Source: Arthrobacter oryzae
Lineage (GTDB): Bacteria; Actinomycetota; Actinomycetes; Actinomycetales; Micrococcaceae
Length of the DNA: 64,000 nucleotides
Assembly: GCF_030718995.1 (NCBI RefSeq)
Contig: NZ_CP132204.1
Span: 1,426,001-1,490,000, forward strand
Reading direction: 5' to 3'
Positions 56,351 through 64,000 of this stretch are shown one piece after another. Position 1 is the first letter of the stretch. Every line of letters begins with the position of its first letter. A model generated the notes under the pieces. The model was not told the DNA's origin and made no database searches. It was given only the letters and a program-made list of their open reading frames with translations. Position numbers and translations under genes: made by a program.

Positions 56351-58336
56351 GTGAGCTCTGCCACTGACAGTCCAGCCGCCGACGTTCCCGTCGCCCCCGA
56401 AAAAATCGGCCCCGAGGCCACAGAAGCCGATGCCCGGGCCATCACCGAGGCCGCCCGGGAAACTTCCTGGGACCGGCCCAGCTTCGCCAAGGGTTTGTAC
56501 CTGGGCAGCTTCGACCTCTCGCTCATCCACCCCTGGCCCGAGGCCCGGATGGAGGATGTGGAACGCGGCGAAGAGTTCATGGGTCGCCTCACCGCCTACT
56601 GCAGGACAATGTCCGGCCGCCTGATCGAGCGGGACTCCCGGATACCGGACCAGTACCTCGCCGGCCTGGCCGAGCTGGGCGTCTTCGGCATGAAGATCCC
56701 GCGGGAGTACGGCGGCCTGGGCCTGTCCCTCGTGTACTACGGCCGGGCGCTGGCACTCCTGGGTTCGGTGCACCCGAGCCTCGGCGCCCTGCTGTCCGCC
56801 CACCAGTCCATCGGCGTGCCGGAGCCCGTGAAGGTGTTCGGCACCGCGGAACAGAAACAGGAGTACCTTCCCCGCTGCGCCGCTGGCGCCATCACGGCGT
56901 TCCTGCTGACGGAACCGGACGTCGGAAGCGACCCCGCCCGGATGGGCAGCACCGCGGTTCCCACGGACGACGGCGACGCCTACATTCTGGACGGCGTGAA
57001 ACTGTGGACCACCAACGGCGTGATCGCCGAACTGGTGGTGGTCATGGCGCTGGTGCCGCAACACACGGACTCCGATGGCACCGTCCACAAGGGCGGCATC
57101 AGCGCCTTCGTGGTGGAAATGGACTCCCCCGGCATCACGGTGGAAAACCGCAACGCCTTCATGGGGCTGCGCGGCATCGAGAACGGCGTGACACGGTTCC
57201 ACCAGGTGCGCGTCCCCGCGGCAAACCGCCTTGGCCGGGAAGGCCAGGGCCTGAAGATTGCCCTCACCACCCTCAACACCGGACGGCTTTCCATTCCGGC
57301 CCTCTGCGTGGCGTCCGGCCGGTGGAGCCTGAAGATCGCCCGCGAATGGTCCAACGCCCGCACCCAGTGGGGCCGGCCGGTGGGAAGGCACGAAGCCGTG
57401 GGCAAGAAAATAGCGTTCATCGCCGCGAGCGCCTTTGCCCTGGACGCGGTGTTCGAACTGTCCGCCGAAATGGCCGACGCCGGCCAGAAGGACGTCCGGA
57501 TCGAGGCCGCCCTTGCCAAGCTCTGGTCCACGGAGATCAGCTGCAGGATTGCGGACGAACTGGTGCAGATCCGCGGCGGCCGGGGCTTCGAGACGGCGGA
57601 TTCCCTGGAGGCCCGCGGCGAACGGGCGGTGCCGGCCGAACAACAGCTCCGGGACCTCCGGATCAACCGGATCTTCGAGGGTTCCTCGGAAATCATGAAG
57701 CTCCTGATTGCCCGTGAGGCCGTGGATGCGCACCTGGCCGCCGCCGGGGACCTTGCCTCCGCGGAGGCCAGCCTTTCCGACAAGGCGAGGGCCGCCGTCG
57801 GCGCTTCAGGCTTCTACGCGAAGTGGCTGCCCAAGCTGGTGGCGGGCGCCGGAATGGACCCTCGGTCCTACACGGAATTCGGCAGGCTGGCCAAGCAGCT
57901 GCGGTTCGTCGAGCGGTCCTCGCGCCGGCTTGCCCGGCAGACGTTCTACGGGATGGGCCGCTGGCAGGCCAGGCTGGAACACAAACAGGCGTTCCTGGGC
58001 CGGGTTGTGGACATCGGCGCCGAGCTGTTCGCCATGGCGGCATGCTGCTCGCGGGCCGAAGGCATGCTTCACACCTCACCCGAGCAGGCAGCCACCGCCT
58101 ATGAGCTAGCCGAAGCCTATTGCGAGCAGGCGCGCGTTCGGGTTGACGAATACTTCGACCAGCTGTGGCGGAACACCGACGACGCCGACCGCGAGCTCAC
58201 GGAGAAGGTGCTCGCCGGCGACTACACCTGGCTCGAAGCCGGCGTCCTGGACCAGTCCGAAGGCACCGGACCATGGATCGCCGATGCGTCCCCCCGGGCG
58301 TCCGTGAAGGAGAACCTGCACCGCAAATACCGCTGA
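56351..58336 (+). CDS. Acyl-CoA dehydrogenase, long (VLCAD/ACAD9-like) form
   Basis: 661 residues from GTG 56351 with GAGGAG 8 bases upstream. FAD/acyl-CoA motifs: LTEPDVGSDPARM, KLWTTNGVIAELVVVMAL and RINRIFEGSSEI, where the Glu in FEGSSE is in the position of the catalytic base of the very-long-chain/isovaleryl-type layout. About 180 extra C-terminal residues form the helical domain known from VLCAD-type enzymes. Substrate not deducible; fatty-acid beta-oxidation is the general role. Confidence 0.9.
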   Translation: MSSATDSPAADVPVAPEKIGPEATEADARAITEAARETSWDRPSFAKGLYLGSFDLSLIHPWPEARMEDVERGEEFMGRLTAYCRTMSGRLIERDSRIPDQYLAGLAELGVFGMKIPREYGGLGLSLVYYGRALALLGSVHPSLGALLSAHQSIGVPEPVKVFGTAEQKQEYLPRCAAGAITAFLLTEPDVGSDPARMGSTAVPTDDGDAYILDGVKLWTTNGVIAELVVVMALVPQHTDSDGTVHKGGISAFVVEMDSPGITVENRNAFMGLRGIENGVTRFHQVRVPAANRLGREGQGLKIALTTLNTGRLSIPALCVASGRWSLKIAREWSNARTQWGRPVGRHEAVGKKIAFIAASAFALDAVFELSAEMADAGQKDVRIEAALAKLWSTEISCRIADELVQIRGGRGFETADSLEARGERAVPAEQQLRDLRINRIFEGSSEIMKLLIAREAVDAHLAAAGDLASAEASLSDKARAAVGASGFYAKWLPKLVAGAGMDPRSYTEFGRLAKQLRFVERSSRRLARQTFYGMGRWQARLEHKQAFLGRVVDIGAELFAMAACCSRAEGMLHTSPEQAATAYELAEAYCEQARVRVDEYFDQLWRNTDDADRELTEKVLAGDYTWLEAGVLDQSEGTGPWIADASPRASVKENLHRKYR

Positions 58337-58493
58337 TTCACGCCGTTTTTCGACCCGCCGGCGATGCTAAGCACCCTTGCTACCACTGCCATGGCGTGGT
58401 TAGGTGGACGTAGGACCACCATGCACGTCTCCGCATAGCGGTGGCCGGCCCAAGCAATGGGCGCGGTTCAATCGATGAAAGCGAGAACGCCTG

Positions 58494-59327
58494 ATGAGCA
58501 GCACAGTAGGGCCCGAAGACAGACAGTCGCGACGCGCCGCACGCGCTGAGGGCACAGACAGCGTCGACGCCACCCGCGTGGACGGCGGCGGCGTTGAAAA
58601 CAGGCTGGAGGGCCGGCGCAGCTTCGCTGACGCCCCGCAGGCCAGCCGCAATTACGACGCCGGCACGGATTACGACGACGACACCCGCGCCTACCCGGTG
58701 CCGCCCACGGGAGGGCACGCACTGGCCGCCGACCCGAGTGCCGCCACCCGCGAGACCGTGGTTGCCCGCGAAAAAGAACAATTCGGCGGGATCAAGATCG
58801 GCTCCGCCTTCTTTGGCTGGCTGGCCGCGACGGGAATGGCCGTCCTGCTGACGGCTTTGGTCGCAGCGGCCGGAACTGCCGTGGGGCTCGCCACCAGCAC
58901 GGACGTGAACGAGGCAGTGAACCAGGCCTCCTCCGACCAGAGCGTGGGCCTGGTGGGGATCATCGTGCTGCTGGCCATCCTCTTTGTGGCCTACTACTGC
59001 GGCGGCTACGTTGCCGGCCGCATGGCGCGGTTCAACGGCGCCAAGCAGGGCTTCATGGTATGGGTCTGGGCCGTGATCTTCGCAGTGGTGGTTGCAGTGC
59101 TGGCGATGATCGCCGGCGAGCGCTTCAACATCCTGGCCAGCCTGAACAGCTTCCCGCGCATCCCGGTGAATGAAGGACAGCTGACCACCACCGGCATCAT
59201 CGCCGCCGTCGTCGTGGCCGTCGTGGCCATGATCGGCGCCGTGCTTGGCGGCCTGGCCGGAATGCGTTTCCACCGCAAAGTGGACCGGGCCGGCTTCACG
59301 CCGGTGGAGGCTGACACTGACCGGTAA
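58494..59327 (+). CDS. Multi-span membrane protein of unknown function
   Basis: 277 residues. The first 95 are hydrophilic, acidic and low-complexity (many Asp, Arg). Four membrane segments follow (about 104-126, 148-170, 183-205, 227-250) with a GGYVAGRMARFNG loop typical of YrzE-like/TIGR04086-type proteins. The 157 bases before it hold no recognisable element. Convergent with the YchJ-type gene. Confidence 0.7.
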   Translation: MSSTVGPEDRQSRRAARAEGTDSVDATRVDGGGVENRLEGRRSFADAPQASRNYDAGTDYDDDTRAYPVPPTGGHALAADPSAATRETVVAREKEQFGGIKIGSAFFGWLAATGMAVLLTALVAAAGTAVGLATSTDVNEAVNQASSDQSVGLVGIIVLLAILFVAYYCGGYVAGRMARFNGAKQGFMVWVWAVIFAVVVAVLAMIAGERFNILASLNSFPRIPVNEGQLTTTGIIAAVVVAVVAMIGAVLGGLAGMRFHRKVDRAGFTPVEADTDR

Positions 59328-59340
59328 TGCATGACCGGAC

Positions 59341-59727
59341 CTAGGGCATGATGGCGTCGAGGTAGTACCAGCGGCGGTCCACGCGCACGAACCTGCTGGT
59401 TTCGTGGTGGACCCCCCGCTCTCCGTCATGCCGGAAATAGGCCTTGAACTCCACTGTCCCCTCCGAATCCAGGGGCCCTCCGCGGCCAGTCGAAACGACG
59501 TCCAGACGGCGCCACTGCATGGCCGGATCGAATTCGAGTTCCCCAGGCCGTGTGTCCGGATGCCACGTGCGGAGCAGGTATGCGGCATCCTGCACCACAA
59601 AGGCGCTGTACCGGGAACGCATGAGCTGCTCCGCCGTAGGGGCATCCGCGTCGCCGCGATGGAACCGGCCGCAGCAGTCCGCATACTGCTCACCGGACAG
59701 GCACGGGCAGTTTCCGTTGTGGGGCAC
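59341..59727 (-). CDS. YchJ-family (UPF0225) protein with SEC-C zinc motif
   Basis: 128 residues. It starts with the SEC-C-like motif CPCLSGEQYADCCGRFH (zinc ligands), then RYSAFVVQDAAYLLRTWHPDTRP and the fold ending VEFKAYFRHDG ... FVRVDRRWYYLDA. The family is widespread and of unknown biochemical role. Confidence 0.9.
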   Translation of the reverse strand: MPHNGNCPCLSGEQYADCCGRFHRGDADAPTAEQLMRSRYSAFVVQDAAYLLRTWHPDTRPGELEFDPAMQWRRLDVVSTGRGGPLDSEGTVEFKAYFRHDGERGVHHETSRFVRVDRRWYYLDAIMP

Positions 59728-59952
59728 AGATGGTCCTTTCGGGATGGCTGGCAGGCCCCGAGAGGGGCGCTTCCGACTATAGGGCCAGACCGCCCCGAAA
59801 CGGGTGTGTCATATCCGGTAACAGCTTCGACACAACCCCGGCACGGCGCCCGCTGCGGGCGTGTTGCCCGGCAAAAGTCCGTATTGTTAAGGGGTGCCGA
59901 TCGCCGGGTATGACTTCCCGTGCACAGGCGCTGCAGGCGTGAGGAGAGGTAA

Positions 59953-60600
59953 ATGGGAGATCCCACCACCATTGCCCTGAACCTGACCTTTTTTGGCACG
60001 CTCGGTGTGGCCTTCGTCATGTTCATCGGACTGTTCCTGGTTTTCGTGGCCACGCTGCTGATTGCAGGGCTGGGCCGGCTGGTCGGCGTCACCGTGATGG
60101 CGCTCGTCGGGCACCGCCCTGCGAGGCCTTCCCGCCCCGCCGGGTCCTCCCGTCCCCCTGAGTCCTTCCGTCCCGCGGTGCAGTCCGAGAAAACCCCGGC
60201 CCGCGCTCCACGCCCACCCAAACCGCACGTCCATCAGGCGCGCGCAGGGGCCGTCCGACGCGAAGCCCCAGCACTCTCCGGGGACTGGGCTGCGGCGGTT
60301 GCCCGAGCCGATGCCCGTGCCGCCGCCCGCGCCAAGGCCGCAGCGGCGCCCGAAGTGAAGGTCACCGTCCGCGATCTCCCCAGCCCGGACGCCCCGGTGG
60401 AAGAGGTCAAGGCAATAGCGCCCCTGGTGGAGTCCGCCACGGACCAGCACGACACGGTCAAGGCCACTCCGCGTTCCTTCGAAAAGCCCCCGGGACCCGG
60501 GCGGATGGCCATGCTGGACACCGGCTCCCTGGTTTCCCTGGCCGGACATCCCGGCACCGTGAAAGGCACGCTCCCGGCGGAGCACCGCCGCGCGGGCTGA
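59953..60600 (+). CDS. Membrane protein with Ala/Pro-rich cytoplasmic tail
   Basis: 215 residues. Two hydrophobic segments (FFGTLGVAFVMFIGLFLVFVAT, then LLIAGLGRLVGVTVMALVG) similar to those of the protein at 55984. A 150-residue Pro/Ala/Arg-rich tail of high-GC low complexity follows. GAGGAG precedes the ATG. No known function. Confidence 0.6.
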   Translation: MGDPTTIALNLTFFGTLGVAFVMFIGLFLVFVATLLIAGLGRLVGVTVMALVGHRPARPSRPAGSSRPPESFRPAVQSEKTPARAPRPPKPHVHQARAGAVRREAPALSGDWAAAVARADARAAARAKAAAAPEVKVTVRDLPSPDAPVEEVKAIAPLVESATDQHDTVKATPRSFEKPPGPGRMAMLDTGSLVSLAGHPGTVKGTLPAEHRRAG

Positions 60601-60752
60601 TTCACAATTCGTCATTGACGCCCGCTGCGTTACTTCGGACTACGCAGCGCTAAGAAGTGCTTCACCCGGCGGTCTGCAAACGACCACTTTTGGGTAGCCT
60701 CATGACGATCCACAGCAATCAGCCGTGGGAGTCAAGCGTGAGGAAACCGGGA

Positions 60753-61826
60753 ATGAGCCTCAACCAGCTACGGGTGTTCGGGCGCAGCGGGACACTGATC
60801 AGTCCGCTCACGCTGGGCACCATGAACTTCGGCGAGGGCGCCGCGGCAGCCCCGGGCGGTCCGGGCGGCGCGGCCCAGGGCTACGCGCCCACCGGCGCCG
60901 ATGAAAGCATCCGCATCATCCACGCGGCGCTGGATGCCGGCATCAGCGCAGTGGACACGGCCGACGTCTACTCCCAGGGGCAGAGCGAGCAGGTGGTGGG
61001 CCGAGCACTCAGGGGCCGCCGCGACGACGTCTTCATCGCTACTAAATTCCACGGCCAGATGAGTGCCAACCCGGCGCACTCCGGCAACTCACGGCGCTGG
61101 ATCATGCAGGCAGTGGAGGGTAGCCTCCGCCGCCTGCAGACGGACCGGATCGATCTCTACCAGGCACACCGTCCGGACTACAACACCGACGTCCTGGAAA
61201 CCATCACGGCACTGAACGACCTCATCCGCCAGGGAAAAATCCTCTACTACGGAACGTCCGTGTTTACGCCGGCGCAGCTGGTGGAGGCCCAGTGGCTGGC
61301 CACCACCAACCACCTCATTCCGCCCGTGGCCAACCAGGTCCCGTATTCGATGCTGGTCCGCGGCACCGAACGCGATGTCCTTCCGATCGCCCAGCAGTAC
61401 GGCCTGGGCGTGCTCGCCTACGGACCGCTGGCCGGCGGCTGGCTGTCCGGGAGTTTTGTCCTGGACGCCGGGAAGCCGCCCACGCGGGTCCACTCCCTCC
61501 CGGGCAGGTACGACATCTCCGGCCCGGCGAGCGAACGGAAGCTGCTCGCCGCTGATTCCCTGGCCCGGCTGGCGGACAAGCTGGAACTGCCGCTGGTGGA
61601 CCTGGCGGTCGGTTTCGCACTGAACCATCCGGCCGTCAGCAGCGTGATTGTGGGCCCCCGGAGTGAGGATCATCTGCGGGCCTACCTGAAAGCCGCGGAC
61701 ACGGTGCTGGACGAAGCCGTGCTGGACGCGATAGACGAACTGGTGCCGCCCGGCACCAACTTTGTGGAGCGGGACGCCGGCGCCGTGGTCCCCTCCCTCG
61801 AGTATGCGGAACTGCGACGGCGATAA
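60753..61826 (+). CDS. Aldo/keto reductase
   Basis: 357 residues. AKR landmarks: GLDAG-type turn AALDAGISAVDTADVYSQGQSEQVVGRAL (Asp and Tyr of the tetrad), ATKF (Lys) and DLYQAHRPD (His). The C-terminus SSVIVGPRSEDHLRAYLKA binds NADPH. I chose ATG 60753 because GAGGAAA lies just upstream and the fold starts there; an earlier ATG at 60702 is possible. The next gene is a second aldo/keto reductase 70 bases downstream. Confidence 0.9.
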   Translation: MSLNQLRVFGRSGTLISPLTLGTMNFGEGAAAAPGGPGGAAQGYAPTGADESIRIIHAALDAGISAVDTADVYSQGQSEQVVGRALRGRRDDVFIATKFHGQMSANPAHSGNSRRWIMQAVEGSLRRLQTDRIDLYQAHRPDYNTDVLETITALNDLIRQGKILYYGTSVFTPAQLVEAQWLATTNHLIPPVANQVPYSMLVRGTERDVLPIAQQYGLGVLAYGPLAGGWLSGSFVLDAGKPPTRVHSLPGRYDISGPASERKLLAADSLARLADKLELPLVDLAVGFALNHPAVSSVIVGPRSEDHLRAYLKAADTVLDEAVLDAIDELVPPGTNFVERDAGAVVPSLEYAELRRR

Positions 61827-61896
61827 GACGGAGATAAGGGAGGCAGCCCGAGGAAAGCCCTTACCCTGAGCAACCAAGTGGGCTACGGTGAAAACC

Positions 61897-62901
61897 ATGG
61901 AATTCAGATACCTTGGCAACAGCGGCTTCAAGATCTCCGAAATCACCTTCGGCAACTGGCTCACGCACGGCTCCCAGGTGGAGAACGATGTGGCCACCCA
62001 GTGCGTGCGGGCGGCGCTGGACGCTGGAATCAGCACCTTCGACACCGCCGACGTCTATGCCAACACGGCGGCGGAGAAGGTCCTGGGCGAGGCATTGAAG
62101 GATGAGCGCCGCGAGTCCCTGGAGATCTTCACCAAGGTGTTCGGCCCCACCGGGCCCAAGGGCCACAATGATGTGGGGTTGTCCCGGAAGCACATCATGG
62201 AGTCCATCAACGGTTCGCTCACGCGTCTCCAGACCGACTACGTGGACCTTTACCAGGCGCACCGCTACGACTATGAGACGCCGCTGGAAGAGACCATGCA
62301 GGCCTTCGCGGACATCGTCCGGCAGGGCAAGGCGCTGTACGTCGGCGTGAGCGAGTGGACTGCCGACCAGATCCGGGACGGCCATGCCCTGGCCAAGGAC
62401 CTGGGATTCCAGCTGATCTCCAACCAGCCGCAGTACTCCATGCTGTGGCGGGTCATCGAAGCAGAAGTAATCCCGGCCTCCGAAGAGCTCGGCCTGTCCC
62501 AGATCGTCTGGTCGCCCATGGCCCAGGGTGTGCTGAGCGGCAAGTACAAGCCGGGCAAGCCCGCCCCGGAGGGCAGCCGGGCCACGGATACCAAGGGCGG
62601 CGCCCGGATGATCGAACGGTGGATGTCCGACGAAGTGCTCAGCGGCGTCCAGCAGCTCAAGCCGATCGCGGCGGAAGCCGGGCTCACCATGGCCCAGCTG
62701 AGCATCGCGTGGGTGCTGCAGAACAAGAACGTTGCCTCCGCCATCATGGGCGCCTCCCGCCCCGAACAGATTGCCGGCAACGTTGCCGCCGCCGGCGTGA
62801 AGCTGGACCAGGGGATCATGGACAAGATCGACGACGCCATCGGGTCCCTGGCCGAGCGCGACCCGGGCCAGACCAAGTCACCGGCATCCCGGGAAGCCTA
62901 G
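61897..62901 (+). CDS. Aldo/keto reductase (Kvbeta/YghZ-like branch)
   Basis: 334 residues from ATG 61897 (MEFRYLGNSGFKISEITFGNW). Tetrad residues in FDTADVYANTAAEKVLG, TKVFG and YQAHRYDYE; cofactor end SAIMGASRPEQIAGNVAA. Close to the voltage-gated potassium channel beta-subunit-like group. A GTG at 61888 is in frame but adds only three residues. The NmrA-like gene starts 2 bases after the stop. Confidence 0.9.
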   Translation: MEFRYLGNSGFKISEITFGNWLTHGSQVENDVATQCVRAALDAGISTFDTADVYANTAAEKVLGEALKDERRESLEIFTKVFGPTGPKGHNDVGLSRKHIMESINGSLTRLQTDYVDLYQAHRYDYETPLEETMQAFADIVRQGKALYVGVSEWTADQIRDGHALAKDLGFQLISNQPQYSMLWRVIEAEVIPASEELGLSQIVWSPMAQGVLSGKYKPGKPAPEGSRATDTKGGARMIERWMSDEVLSGVQQLKPIAAEAGLTMAQLSIAWVLQNKNVASAIMGASRPEQIAGNVAAAGVKLDQGIMDKIDDAIGSLAERDPGQTKSPASREA

Positions 62902-62903
62902 CC

Positions 62904-63764
62904 GTGGCGCCCGGTTCCCTGCCCGATCTGGCTGTCACGGGATCCACCGGACACCTGGGCGGACTGGTCGCCAGGATCCTTGCCGACGCCGGGCAGCCGC
63001 AACGGCTGCTGGTGCGCGACGCCGCGCGGGCACCAGATCTTCCGGGTGCCGTTCCGGTGGTGTCCACGTATGCGGACCCCGAGCTGGCCGGGGCCTCTCT
63101 GGCCGGGGTGAAAACGCTGCTGATGGTGTCCGCCGCGGAAGCCGAGGACAGGCTCCGGACGCATTACGCCTTCGTGGATGCGGCAGCGGAGGCCGGGGTT
63201 GAGCACATCGTGTACACGTCCTTTTTCGGCGCCTCCGCGAACTGCACCTTCACACTGGGCCGGGACCACTACGCCACCGAGGAACGCATCAAGGCCTCCG
63301 GAATGAACTACACGTTCCTGCGGGACAACCTGTACCTCGACATCCTGCCGCTCCTGGTGGGAGAGGACGGCGTGATCCGCGGCCCAGCGGGCGACGGCGT
63401 GATGGCGGCTGTGACCCGCGGGGACATCGGCCGGTGCGCCGCGGCAGTGCTGGCCGCTCCGGAGATGCACGTGGGACGAACCTACAACCTGACCGGCCCT
63501 GAGGACCTTTCGCTGCAGCGGGCTGCCGAACTCCTCACCGAGGGCACGGGCCGGACCATCAGCTACCACCCCGAAACCGTGGAGGAGGCCTATGCCTCCC
63601 GGGCCTCCTACGGCGCACCGGCCTGGCAGCTGGACGCCTGGGTGAGCACCTACACGGCGATTGCCAACGGCGAACTCGCCGGCCCGACGTCGGACGTTCG
63701 GGTCCTCACGGGCAGGGAACCGCAGGGGCTCGCGGACTTCCTCAAAGAGGCGCATCACCTCTAG
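62904..63764 (+). CDS. NmrA-like NAD(P)-binding protein
   Basis: 286 residues from GTG 62904. Cofactor loop GSTGHLGG near the start, VRDAARAPDL, HIVYTSFFGASANCTFTLGRDHYATEERIKASGMNYTFLRDNLYLD and the ending LTGREPQGLADFLKEA are typical for NmrA/quinone-oxidoreductase-2-like atypical SDRs. Follows the aldo/keto reductase after 2 bases, so the two are probably co-expressed and may act on carbonyl or quinone stress products. Confidence 0.85.
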   Translation: MAPGSLPDLAVTGSTGHLGGLVARILADAGQPQRLLVRDAARAPDLPGAVPVVSTYADPELAGASLAGVKTLLMVSAAEAEDRLRTHYAFVDAAAEAGVEHIVYTSFFGASANCTFTLGRDHYATEERIKASGMNYTFLRDNLYLDILPLLVGEDGVIRGPAGDGVMAAVTRGDIGRCAAAVLAAPEMHVGRTYNLTGPEDLSLQRAAELLTEGTGRTISYHPETVEEAYASRASYGAPAWQLDAWVSTYTAIANGELAGPTSDVRVLTGREPQGLADFLKEAHHL

Positions 63765-63809
63765 GGGCTGCCGCTTGACGCCCCGGCAGCGGCGGCGTAG
63801 ACCAGTGCC

Positions 63810-64000
63810 ATGACGAAGCAGATTTCCCGGCGCCGTCAGTCCGCGAAGCCCTCGGCGCATGCAGGAGAACCCACGCACGGCCCGCTCACCGCAGAGGAAC
63901 TGCAGCTGGCGGTCCGGAACCACTCGATGCCGCTGGAAGCCTTGCGGGAGGACACCACACCGCCCGGGCTCCACTACGTCCTGACCCATTTCGACATCCC
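63810..64000 (+). CDS. Sulfite-oxidase-type molybdopterin oxidoreductase, N-terminal part
   Basis: 63 codons are visible before the window ends. After a basic start, LTAEELQLAVRNHSMPLEAL and then TTPPGLHYVLTHFDIP match the N-terminus of actinobacterial sulfite-oxidase-like molybdoenzymes. The catalytic Cys and cofactor region would be outside the window. Confidence 0.65.
   Translation, partial: MTKQISRRRQSAKPSAHAGEPTHGPLTAEELQLAVRNHSMPLEALREDTTPPGLHYVLTHFDI

Noticed and set aside
59500-60221. Plus/minus frames overlapping the YchJ-type and the 59953 membrane protein genes
   Set aside because: They are Arg/Gly-rich shadow frames without ribosome sites or motifs.

Overview
The window is high-GC DNA from an actinobacterium that looks like an Arthrobacter relative (Micrococcaceae). 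This rests on the GTG starts, tightly overlapping operons, the style of the 16S/23S/5S genes, a hupB-type HU protein, zinc-free ribosomal protein paralogues and a DtxR-type iron box. I could run no database search, so the family calls come from motifs and remembered family features, and the genus is an inference.

Left part (1-15.3 kb): a secreted Ig-repeat protein cut by the window edge, a secreted GH25-like protein and a DJ-1/PfpI protein. These are followed by a stretch of gene decay: a broken amino-acid-type ABC binding protein, an intact AraC regulator and glyoxalase-fold protein, then a deletion junction that removed the 5' ends of two divergent genes (a flavin monooxygenase and a GNAT acetyltransferase). 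After that come a HerA-like ATPase, a membrane-anchored protein, a DUF559 protein, a coupled thioredoxin-NHL / CopD-CtaG pair and the HU gene.

Centre (15.8-34.1 kb): two complete rRNA operons in direct orientation on the minus strand, 11,243 bp apart and practically identical from the terminator to the 16S 5' end. Between them, on the same strand, lies a lacI-SDR-lacZ cassette with a 14-bp LacI-type palindrome in front of lacZ. The second operon is followed by rpmB-rpmG-rpsN in zinc-free forms.

Right part (34.5-64 kb): a ferric-reductase-like / FMN-binding / ApbE operon (extracytosolic flavin electron transfer), two SGNH hydrolase paralogues around a MarR-reductase pair, a five-gene siderophore-iron uptake operon under a DtxR-like box, an MFS-TetR pair with two candidate operators, and a lipoprotein. 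Then come jetA-jetB-jetC, a Wadjet/MksBEF-type SMC complex with no jetD nuclease gene beside it. The window ends with an acyl-CoA dehydrogenase, small membrane proteins, two aldo/keto reductases, an NmrA-like protein and the start of a sulfite-oxidase-type molybdoenzyme.

The most notable points are the Wadjet-like ABC set without its nuclease gene, a dispersed intergenic repeat with a 32-bp period at three places (one directly behind jetC), the sugar cassette framed by rRNA direct repeats, and the single junction that beheads two divergent genes.
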